From contig PMCR01000318.1 in the NCBI GenBank assembly GCA_003155465.1, positions 9,525 through 18,252 of the forward strand: a DNA stretch of 8,728 bases. Direction: 5' to 3'. The notes beneath the pieces are model-generated. The model was not told where the DNA came from and made no database searches. It was given only the letters and a program-made list of their open reading frames with translations. The translations under genes and the position numbers were made by a program. Positions 1 to 5,778 of this stretch are shown here, piece after piece (the first letter of the stretch is position 1; every line of letters starts with the position of its first letter). The DNA comes from Myxococcales bacterium. Its GTDB lineage: Bacteria > Myxococcota > Polyangia > Fen-1088.

Positions 1-75
1 GAAGCGAGCGGGGAGGAGGCGGCGGGTGGGGGGCCGAAGGGCGAAGCGAACCCTTTCAGTGTTCCCATGTACTGA
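1..75 (+). CDS. Possible C-terminal tail of an upstream gene (5' end outside window)
   Basis: Reading frame 1 is open from the first base to a TGA at 73-75 and encodes 24 residues, rich in Gly, Ala and Glu and ending in PFSVPMY. About three quarters of its codons end in G or C, as in the real genes here, and it stops 53 bases before rpiA on the same strand. The other two + frames are also open through this stretch, so the frame choice rests only on codon-position bias and on the plausible spacing to rpiA. No family can be recognised from so short a piece. It may equally be non-coding. Confidence 0.3.
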   Translation, partial: EASGEEAAGGGPKGEANPFSVPMY

Positions 76-84
76 AGCCGGTTC
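48..84 (+). other. Stem-loop upstream of rpiA
   Basis: GAACC (48-52) pairs with GGTTC (80-84), and CTTTCAGT (53-60) pairs with ACTGAAG (71-77) with one bulged T. This gives about 12 base pairs around a 10-base loop, with CC unpaired on the 3' side. It overlaps the stop codon of the possible upstream frame and precedes rpiA. The bases after it are pyrimidine-rich (CGTCCTTCCTCTTT) but lack a run of Ts. It could be an intrinsic-like terminator for the upstream gene, a 5' leader structure, or chance. Confidence 0.35.
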
Positions 85-111
85 GTCCTTCCTCTTTGAT
101 CGGCCGGGCGC

Positions 112-117
112 TATAAG
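112..117 (+). promoter_or_regulatory. Possible -10 element (TATAAG) close to the rpiA start
   Basis: TATAAG matches the sigma-70 -10 consensus at five of six positions and ends 11 bases before the rpiA ATG. No convincing -35 box lies 16-18 bases upstream (TTCCTC at 89-94 is poor). If used, transcription would start within a few bases of the ATG and give an almost leaderless mRNA, which would agree with the absence of a purine-rich ribosome site at 118-128. Confidence 0.2.
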
Positions 118-128
118 CCCGCTCACCC

Positions 129-839
129 ATGAAGAGCAGCAGAAGCAACGAAGCTTCCAAACAGTTGGCGGGCATCGCTGCCGCAAAGCTTGTCGTCGAC
201 GGAATGGTGTGCGGGATGGGTACGGGTTCGACGGCTCGTTTCTTCATAGCAGAGGTGGGCCGAAGGATGAGGGAGGAGGGCATTCGGATCACCGGAGTCC
301 CCACGTCTTTCCAGTCGCGCCTTCTTTGTCAGCAAAACGGAATCCCCTTGCGCGATGCTCAAGACTGCCGGCGGATTGACTTGGCGGTCGATGGCGCGGA
401 CGAGGTCGACCCGGACCTCAACGTCACCAAAGGGGGCGGGGCGGCCCATACGATGGAGAAACTGGTGGCCGCCATGGCCAGCCAGTTCGTGGTCATCGTG
501 GACGAGAGCAAGTTGGTCCCCAGGCTGGGGACCACCCTGGAGATTCCTGTCGAGGTCATCCCGCCTGCGCTTGGCTACGTCACCGAGGTGGTGACACGTC
601 TGGGCGGCGAGCCGCGACTCCGGATGGGCACCAACAAGGATGGCCCGGTGGTGACGGACAATGGTCAGCTTGTCATCGACGCCAAGTTTGGCCCCGAGGT
701 CGACCTGCGCGCGGTCGATGCCTGCCTGCACAACACTCCCGGTGTCCTTGAGACGGGGTTGTTCTTCGATCTTGCAGCCAAGGTCTTGGTTGGCTGTTCT
801 GACGGCACGAGCGTCAGGGTCATGGAACGGAAGACCTAG
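129..839 (+). CDS. rpiA: Ribose-5-phosphate isomerase A
   Basis: This cytoplasmic enzyme of the non-oxidative pentose phosphate pathway interconverts ribose 5-phosphate and ribulose 5-phosphate. The 236 residues match the usual RpiA length of about 220-235. Visible signatures are the phosphate-binding GTGSTA (31-36), PTSFQS (58-63), DGADEVD (88-94), KGGG (101-104), DESK (125-128) and PGVLETGLF (204-212). The residues corresponding to E. coli Asp81, Asp84, Lys94 and Glu103 are Asp88, Asp91, Lys101 and Glu110, all with the same +7 offset, so the active site looks intact. The ATG at 129 is the first start after an in-frame TAA at 114-116. There is no clear Shine-Dalgarno sequence. It is the only confident + strand gene, and its stop lies 31 bases from the convergent lipoprotein stop. 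Confidence 0.96.
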   Translation: MKSSRSNEASKQLAGIAAAKLVVDGMVCGMGTGSTARFFIAEVGRRMREEGIRITGVPTSFQSRLLCQQNGIPLRDAQDCRRIDLAVDGADEVDPDLNVTKGGGAAHTMEKLVAAMASQFVVIVDESKLVPRLGTTLEIPVEVIPPALGYVTEVVTRLGGEPRLRMGTNKDGPVVTDNGQLVIDAKFGPEVDLRAVDACLHNTPGVLETGLFFDLAAKVLVGCSDGTSVRVMERKT

Positions 840-870
840 GACCGCCGTTGGTGAGTTCGTAGCGGCTTGA

Positions 871-2961
871 CTACTTGTACACCGCCACGAACAGGTTTCC
901 GATGGCGGCCTGGGCGCTCGCCGGCAGCGAGGACAGGGGAACATCCGCGCACTTGTCGGGATGGCTGCTGAGGTAGTAGCAATGGTAGTAGGTCCAGGCC
1001 GCGACCGCCCGCCCATCGTCAGCCACCCCGACGTGAATGTCGGAGGCGTAGAGATCGGCGATCTTGCCCACCTCGCTTTCGACACCCCAGGTGCCGTTAC
1101 TGCGCCAACGGAAATGAGGCGCAAAGGTGCTGCCATCCACCCGCTTGCGCCAAGCCATGAGCACGTCACCAGAATCGAGCGCGGTTCGTACTTGGGGTTC
1201 AATGTCCGTGCTGGTGTAGCCCGGGGCGAGGTCGTCGATTTCCAAGTTCGACGAACTCCAGGCTCCGCCCACCGCCTGGGTGGAAAACATGGCCTGGTAT
1301 CTCCCTGTCGCTGGCTGCGACCAGCCGATGCTGACCGTCCCGTAGCGATCCTCGTCCACCGAAAGATTGCCTGAGTAGTTGGCGGCGTAGAGGCGCGGCG
1401 GCTCGGGATCCCACCCAGTAGCTACGCTGTAGCGTCGAGCAAAAATGTCCGCAACCGTGTAGCCGCCGCTGCTGCGGCTTTCGACCCAGACGGCCACGCC
1501 CTGGCCGGCGGCATTCATGGCCACATCGGCCCCGAAGGTGGAATCGGCGTCGTAGCTCTCGACAAGCTGCGGCGCCGGGGTCGTGCCGTCAGCCAACGCG
1601 GCCGCCCACGTGCTGAACTCGCCGACCGCGGGATCGGTATCGAGTTCGGTCCAGACGCACAGGCCGTTCCCCTTGCCATCAATCGCGACGCGCGGCGCTC
1701 GGGACCCGACGCTAAAAGAACCGCTTATCCCCACCTTCAGGAGCACCGCGGGTTTGGCTGCTATTCCATTGAGGTAGAGGGCGTACACCGACTCGGGATC
1801 GGTGCTGGACGTGACCGGGTCGATCGCCTGGTCCCAAACCACCCACGCCTGGCCCGCGCGGTTCACCGCCAACCGGATGTCCCAATAGGATGCGTTGGAC
1901 GGGCCCGCCGCCAGGAGCACGGGCGGATTCGACCAGGTCACGCCATCGGACGAATAGCTGGCCCAAAGGCCAAGCGAGGCAGCGGTTTGCGTCTGGTCAT
2001 TCTGTGCCCAGACGACGACGTAGTGACCGTTGCCATCCACCCCGGCCTGGACGCTCACCGCGGCGCCGCGCGTTTCAAGCGTGGCTGGCGACGTGTCCCA
2101 TTTGTCGACCGCGGCGGCATAGTGAATCGCCTGCACGCCACCAACGCTGTCATACCAGGCCACTACCGCGTCGCCTGTCACGGGCGACACTGCCACCGAG
2201 GGGATGGGAGAGGAGACACTGCCGGGATTGTTCTGCACGTTGCGCGGGGCCGACCACTGGCGACCCCCGCCGTCCGGTTCCGTGTCGGCATCGGGTAGCA
2301 CATCGGCAACCGCTGCTGCGTCCAACGAACCATCGATCGGGCCGTCAGGCGCGGCGTCCAGAGTCGCATCCGCAGAAACCGCGTCCGGGGCGCTCTCGGC
2401 ACCCTGCACATCGGGTGCGGCGTCCACAACCAGAACACCGTCCGTACCACCTGTCGCCGAGGCGTCCTTGTCTGGACCGTCCGTGCCGCCCGTCGGTGAG
2501 GAGTCTAGGACCGATCCGTCGGGGCCGCCTGTGCCATCCGTAGCCGTGTCAGCCGCGCCACCATCAACTGGGGTGGCGGGACTGGGGCGGAGATCGAGAG
2601 GAAGGGGACCGTTGTTCTGGCCTTTCGCGATGTATTCCTGCGTGGCATTGCCCTCGCCCACGGGCTTGTCATCGAGAAGGGCAATGCCGGTCACCTCGAC
2701 TGGACCGGTGGCGTCGCTGGGCAGTGCCAACCCCACTTCCAAGGTGGCCGGGTTGGCCGAGGGCCATGCCACCGTGATCTGCTTGAGGGTCGTCCCGCTG
2801 TGGGTGGCGGTCAGCCGCACATGGTCTGGCGTGGGAACACCAGGTTTCAACGAGACATCAACCAGCAGAAAGTAGTCTCCTTCTTTGGTACAAGCCGGCA
2901 GCAAAGCGGCGATCCCGAAGGTCAGCGCGACACAGGCAAGCGTTGAAGACCTGGACGTCAT
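871..2961 (-). CDS. Large surface lipoprotein with Asp-rich linker and eight-repeat propeller-like region
   Basis: The 696-residue product begins with a lipoprotein signal peptide whose lipobox is LLPAC, so lipidation is predicted at Cys24. Residues 25-130 look like a beta-rich domain. Residues 131-232 form a low-complexity Asp/Ala/Gly/Pro/Thr linker. Residues 256-658 contain eight copies of a pattern VxVxxxGxxxhhWxx, with Trp at 269, 318, 376, 437, 492, 547, 604 and 656 (spacing 49-61), as expected for blades of a beta-propeller. Cys660 and Cys671 could form a disulfide near the C-terminus. The ATG at 2961 is chosen over a GTG/ATG-type start 29 codons upstream because GGGAG lies 8 bases before it, the signal peptide begins there, and it lies just after the TPR gene (17-base gap). 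The longer form would overlap that gene. No specific family or ligand is recognised. Surface display or binding is inference from architecture. Confidence 0.88.
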   Translation of the reverse strand: MTSRSSTLACVALTFGIAALLPACTKEGDYFLLVDVSLKPGVPTPDHVRLTATHSGTTLKQITVAWPSANPATLEVGLALPSDATGPVEVTGIALLDDKPVGEGNATQEYIAKGQNNGPLPLDLRPSPATPVDGGAADTATDGTGGPDGSVLDSSPTGGTDGPDKDASATGGTDGVLVVDAAPDVQGAESAPDAVSADATLDAAPDGPIDGSLDAAAVADVLPDADTEPDGGGRQWSAPRNVQNNPGSVSSPIPSVAVSPVTGDAVVAWYDSVGGVQAIHYAAAVDKWDTSPATLETRGAAVSVQAGVDGNGHYVVVWAQNDQTQTAASLGLWASYSSDGVTWSNPPVLLAAGPSNASYWDIRLAVNRAGQAWVVWDQAIDPVTSSTDPESVYALYLNGIAAKPAVLLKVGISGSFSVGSRAPRVAIDGKGNGLCVWTELDTDPAVGEFSTWAAALADGTTPAPQLVESYDADSTFGADVAMNAAGQGVAVWVESRSSGGYTVADIFARRYSVATGWDPEPPRLYAANYSGNLSVDEDRYGTVSIGWSQPATGRYQAMFSTQAVGGAWSSSNLEIDDLAPGYTSTDIEPQVRTALDSGDVLMAWRKRVDGSTFAPHFRWRSNGTWGVESEVGKIADLYASDIHVGVADDGRAVAAWTYYHCYYLSSHPDKCADVPLSSLPASAQAAIGNLFVAVYK
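2416..2532 (-). repeat. Three 39-base in-frame repeats in the lipoprotein linker
   Basis: Within the Asp-rich linker, residues 144-182 hold three 13-residue units, each beginning TGGPDG or TGGTDG (at 144, 157 and 170) and continuing into an Asp/Ser/Ala-rich tail. The period is exactly 39 bases. The tails have diverged, so this is an old or degenerate tandem expansion. Such tracts usually act as flexible spacers and can vary in copy number between strains. Confidence 0.55.
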
Positions 2962-2978
2962 GGTTGTCACTCCCGCGA

Positions 2979-3656
2979 CTAGTTGGCAGGACAAGTAGCG
3001 CCCACCGGACAGTGGTTCGTCGTTTTCGAGAATACCCCCCCTGCCCACAATCCCCCGACCACACCCAGCACGACCACGCCCCCGACCACGCCCCAGAACC
3101 AGCCCCGGGAATAGAAGGGCGCCGGCTGGGACAGCGGTTCACTCGGAACCGTCGATGTCTGCACGAGATTGGGATGGGCCGATGCGACCTCGTTGGCCCC
3201 AGGCGCGACCACGCCCGCGGGTGGGATAAGCGGCGGCGGACTTGGGGGCGGCGCCCTTTCCTCGTCTTGCTTCTTCTTCAACGCCTCCATCTCGACGATG
3301 TAGCCATCAATCTCGGCCTTTTCGGCAGATGGCAAGTCCTTGGCCTGGCGAAGATAGTCACGGAAGGCGTTGATGGCCTTGTCGGGATGCTGCAGTCCCT
3401 GGTAGCAGCGCCCGACGTTGCGCAGATAGGTCGGATGCAGTTTCTCTGCGTAGAGAGCCGCGAAGAGATCGAGCGCTTCCTGGTAGCGGCCGGCCGCAAA
3501 AGCCTGACGGGCCTGGATCTCGCGCTTGTCGGATTTCTTGGGCGCAGCCAGTGCCATGGGCGCCTGCCCGAGCGAGCCGACGATCGTGGCACCGGCGAGA
3601 AAGACCGAAGCGACGCGAGCCAAGCGTACGACGGAGAAGAAGGCTGAAGCATGCAT
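2979..3656 (-). CDS. Secreted TPR protein with proline-rich stretch and C-terminal membrane anchor
   Basis: The 225-residue product starts with a signal peptide (residues 1-38, cleavage likely after ALA before APKK). Next comes a TPR-like helical repeat region (about 44-105, with AFAAGRYQEALDLF and YLRNVGRCYQGLQHPDKAI typical of TPR helices), a short charged helix (about 110-124) and a Pro-rich stretch (126-150). A Gly/Val-rich transmembrane helix follows (about 186-208), then a short tail with two Cys (CPVGATC). Export would place the TPR domain in the periplasm, tethered to a membrane. The ATG at 3656 is preferred over one 10 codons upstream because GGGAGG at 3667-3672 is 10 bases before it. 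The next gene, the propeller lipoprotein, starts 17 bases after the stop, so the two are probably co-transcribed and translated in series. A scaffold role is inferred from the TPR alone. Confidence 0.87.
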   Translation of the reverse strand: MHASAFFSVVRLARVASVFLAGATIVGSLGQAPMALAAPKKSDKREIQARQAFAAGRYQEALDLFAALYAEKLHPTYLRNVGRCYQGLQHPDKAINAFRDYLRQAKDLPSAEKAEIDGYIVEMEALKKKQDEERAPPPSPPPLIPPAGVVAPGANEVASAHPNLVQTSTVPSEPLSQPAPFYSRGWFWGVVGGVVVLGVVGGLWAGGVFSKTTNHCPVGATCPAN

Positions 3657-3743
3657 GGACTGGTTTCCTCCCAACGCGATCTGCAAAACGCCAACAATGT
3701 AGCGCCTTGCGCGGCCATTGAACAGTGGTAGCCCGGGCCCGCA

Positions 3744-3765
3744 ATCCCGCGCCTGGGCGTGGGAT
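3744..3765 (-). terminator. Stem-loop at the stop codon of the DsbA-like gene
   Basis: Read on the - strand, ATCCC-A-CGC pairs with GCG-C-GGGAT around a CCAG loop, giving eight base pairs with one A/C mismatch. The first base is the last base of the TGA stop. No T-run follows, so it is not a canonical intrinsic terminator. It could slow the polymerase or protect the upstream transcript's 3' end, separating the DsbA-like gene from the TPR gene 108 bases downstream. Confidence 0.3.
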
Positions 3766-4367
3766 CAGAGGAGCTCTTGGTCGATCACTTCCTTGAAGGC
3801 CGAGAAGGGCTGGCTCCCCACGAGCCAATACCCGCCGATGTAGAAGGTTGGCGTGGTATTCACGCCCAGCGAATCCGCCAGTGCCCTGTCTTGCGCGACC
3901 TGGTCGGCCACCTCGGGGCTGGCGCGGTCGATATCGAACTGCACGAGGTCAAGACCGATTCCTTGGGCGTAGAGGTCGAGGTCGGCATCAGACAGGGCTT
4001 GCTGATGGGCGAACATCTGGTCGTGCATCTCCCAGGCCTTCGACTGGCGGGCCGCGGCCAGAAAGGCCTGGGCCGCGCGCAGCGCATTCTCGTGCATCCT
4101 GAGCGGCATGTTCACGAAGACCAGGGCAACGTCATTGGGGTAGGTGGCCAGGACCTGCTGCACCGTGGGTTCGGAATAGCCGCAGGCGGGGCACTGAAAA
4201 TCCCCAAACTCCACCACAGTCACCCGGGCGGAATCCGGTCCCCGTCGCGGGGCGTGTGCGGGAATCGAGATCGGTCCAGCCGGCGCCGTTGTTTCACGCA
4301 TGCACCCGCACCCAAGCAGGATGGCAGCAATACCAAGCAAGCGAATAGAGCCGCGCCCCGTGGTCAT
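3765..4367 (-). CDS. DsbA-like thioredoxin-fold lipoprotein
   Basis: The 200-residue product has a lipoprotein signal peptide (lipobox ILLGC, Cys20), so it should act tethered in the periplasm. The catalytic dithiol CPAC (59-62) sits in EFGDFQCPACGY, typical of the DsbA/BdbD-like Thioredoxin_4 class. The helical insertion follows (about 75-160), and the cis-proline loop TTPTF is at 171-175. The family oxidises or isomerises disulfides in exported proteins. The ATG at 4367 puts the signal peptide at the N-terminus but lacks a clear ribosome site. A GTG at 4487 overlaps the upstream stop as GTGA and would add 40 residues in front of the signal sequence, so the start is uncertain. The upstream gene encodes a two-Cys protein and the downstream products also carry Cys pairs, so local substrates are plausible but unproven. 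Confidence 0.87.
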   Translation of the reverse strand: MTTGRGSIRLLGIAAILLGCGCMRETTAPAGPISIPAHAPRRGPDSARVTVVEFGDFQCPACGYSEPTVQQVLATYPNDVALVFVNMPLRMHENALRAAQAFLAAARQSKAWEMHDQMFAHQQALSDADLDLYAQGIGLDLVQFDIDRASPEVADQVAQDRALADSLGVNTTPTFYIGGYWLVGSQPFSAFKEVIDQELL

Positions 4368-4483
4368 GGGGTCAGGTACTACCAGGTGCGAAGCCAGACC
4401 GCCAACTCGACCGACTGGCGGGTCGCGCCTCGTCAGACCAACTTGGAAAGCACGCTCTCCAGATTGATCCTCCTTGGGTTCAG

Positions 4484-5053
4484 TCACTCAAGGTGAACGT
4501 CTCCCTCGGCCAGCACCCGATCGCGCGTGCCATGCACCTGCACCACGCGCACCACATAGGTGTGCGAAGTCTGGAACCCGTCTTCGGGTGAAAGTAAAAA
4601 GCGGATGCCTAGATCGCGGCCCGGACTCATACTGACGGTCCAAAGCACCTTAACTTCTTTGCGCGCCATGCTCTCTGGATCGTCACGATCGAAAACCGCC
4701 ACAATGATCGGCCCCTCTTCAGATCGCGCCCTGAACCGGGCCACCATCTCGACTTGCCATGGTTGGTCAGCTCCAGCCGTGCCCAGGCCTCCCTTGGCCG
4801 CAACCTGGGTGCCTCGCGCCAGAACCGTCACGTCCGGCCGATCCTCCGATATCTCAACCCCGACGATGGTGGCGCTGCCGCCCGGGTACACGCAAACCTC
4901 GCCCAGATGGGCACAATCAAGTTTCTGGTCGTGAGAGACCAGGAAGACCTGCGGGGTATCGTCTACAACCTCGAAGCTGGGAACCTCCCAGGCTTCCAAC
5001 ATTGACGGCATCTCGCCTTGTGCCAACGTCATCAGGAACACTTGAGCTAGCAT
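4484..5053 (-). CDS. Uncharacterised 189-residue protein with a Cys pair
   Basis: I do not recognise the family. The product starts with a short hydrophobic stretch (MLAQVFLMTLAQ) without positive charge, which is a poor signal peptide. The body is rich in beta-type alternating patterns, such as PSFEVVDDTPQVFLVS, GPIIVAVFDRDD and HTYVVRVVQVHG, and could be a beta-sandwich of about 160 residues. Cys47 and Cys54 (DCAHLGEVC) are the only cysteines and could form a loop disulfide. The ATG at 5053 has GGGAGG 6 bases upstream. A GTG at 5092 would add 13 residues including Lys and Arg that could serve as a signal n-region, but it has no good ribosome site. The TGA stop overlaps a possible GTG start of the DsbA-like gene (GTGA at 4484-4487), suggesting translational coupling and possible dependence on that oxidoreductase. 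Confidence 0.82.
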   Translation of the reverse strand: MLAQVFLMTLAQGEMPSMLEAWEVPSFEVVDDTPQVFLVSHDQKLDCAHLGEVCVYPGGSATIVGVEISEDRPDVTVLARGTQVAAKGGLGTAGADQPWQVEMVARFRARSEEGPIIVAVFDRDDPESMARKEVKVLWTVSMSPGRDLGIRFLLSPEDGFQTSHTYVVRVVQVHGTRDRVLAEGDVHLE

Positions 5054-5170
5054 GGGACACCTCCCGCCCGGCTTTTCTTGCGGGGCCTTCACTCCATAAG
5101 ATGCCTGGCACGCGGAAGCGGTTCGCCTGGACGCGAGCAGCGTCGCGCGGGTCGCGGGCGGACGTCAGTC

Positions 5171-5485
5171 CTATTTCCCTCGCCGGATCGCCACAACCAG
5201 ATTGTAGACCCAGGCCACGGACCAGCCGGCCAGCGCGCCGCAGAGCCCGCCGTAGAAGAAGCCCACGAATGCGCCTGGCCAGGTTACGTCGTAGCCGGGG
5301 AAATAGTTGCTGAGCAAGGCGAGGTGCGGGCCCACCACGCGGCCACCCCGCAGCAGCAACCAGGCCGTCGCGATGAATACCAGGGTGCCGCCCGCGCCGC
5401 CGAACACGATGGCCATGACGGAGGCGCGCAGGCGCGCAACCACCCGATGCAGGTTTGTCAGCTCAAGGTCGCGGCGGTTGCTCAT
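5171..5485 (-). CDS. Small two-helix membrane protein, paralogue of the preceding enzyme's C-terminal domain
   Basis: The 104-residue product has a basic amphipathic N-terminus (1-20), a first transmembrane helix (about 22-45), a conserved connector with LLLRGG, VVGP, NY, GY and VTW (43-69), and a second helix (about 70-99) ending in a basic tail RRGK. Two helices with a positive N-terminus and a positive C-terminus suggest both ends in the cytoplasm. Its ATG overlaps the stop of the oxidoreductase gene (ATGA, 5482-5485), so translation is probably coupled. Residues 21-97 align without gaps to residues 551-627 of that enzyme with about 35 identities. The function is unknown. A membrane partner or dimerisation module for the fused enzyme is an inference from the paralogy and coupling. 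Confidence 0.88.
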   Translation of the reverse strand: MSNRRDLELTNLHRVVARLRASVMAIVFGGAGGTLVFIATAWLLLRGGRVVGPHLALLSNYFPGYDVTWPGAFVGFFYGGLCGALAGWSVAWVYNLVVAIRRGK

Positions 5486-5778
5486 GACGGTTCCAATATC
5501 TGCGCCATCTCGGCCTGGCGACGGAACGCTGCCTCTTCCACGCCGGTGACGGCATTGATGGCCCGGGCGACAAGATAGCCGAAGAGGAACCCCCCGCCGC
5601 AGCCTTCTGCAAAGCCCAGCACCGCGCCCAGCCAGGTGACGTGGTAGCCGACGAGGTAGTTGCCCACCAGCGACAACATGGGGCCAACCACGCTGCCCCC
5701 ACGCAGCAAGAGTGCCAGCGTGGCCAGGAGCAGGCCCAGACCCGCCACGCTGCCCACCGCCACGCCCAGCGCCACCGA
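5195..5778 (-). repeat. Tandem duplication of a two-helix membrane module
   Basis: Two copies of one protein module lie head to tail. Copy A is encoded at 5548-5778 (oxidoreductase residues 551-627) and copy B at 5195-5425 (residues 21-97 of the 104-residue protein). They share the pattern ATxxLLLRGGxVVGPxLxL, then NYxxGYxVTWxGAxxGF. Identity is highest in the connector and lower in the helices, so the duplication is old. I find no leftover enzyme sequence before copy B and no mobile-element traces. Confidence 0.85.

Noticed and set aside
840..870. Bidirectional terminator between rpiA and the convergent lipoprotein gene
   Set aside because: Only a four-base CCGC/GCGG pairing with a long loop is visible and there are no T-runs, so a terminator cannot be supported.
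123..1202. A 359-codon open frame on the - strand across rpiA and the end of the lipoprotein gene
   Set aside because: It is antisense to a fully conserved rpiA and runs in another frame of the lipoprotein gene. Its composition is that of a GC-rich shadow.
1890..2543. A 217-codon + strand open frame opposite the lipoprotein linker
   Set aside because: It is very Arg/Pro-rich, which is what the reverse of the Asp/Gly/Ala-coding linker gives. No ribosome site or domain supports it.
3657..3743. Promoter for the TPR gene (TGTTCA with TACATT, 17-base spacing, - strand)
   Set aside because: The -35 match is only three of six bases and the -10 four of six, which is too weak to annotate.
3759..4496. 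A 245-codon + strand open frame opposite the DsbA-like gene
   Set aside because: It is antisense to a gene with CPAC and cis-Pro motifs, and no independent evidence supports it.
5054..5170. Terminator or promoter in the gap after the 104-residue gene
   Set aside because: A five-base-pair stem (GACGC/GCGTC) and weak hexamers are present, but nothing stands out from what GC-rich DNA gives by chance.
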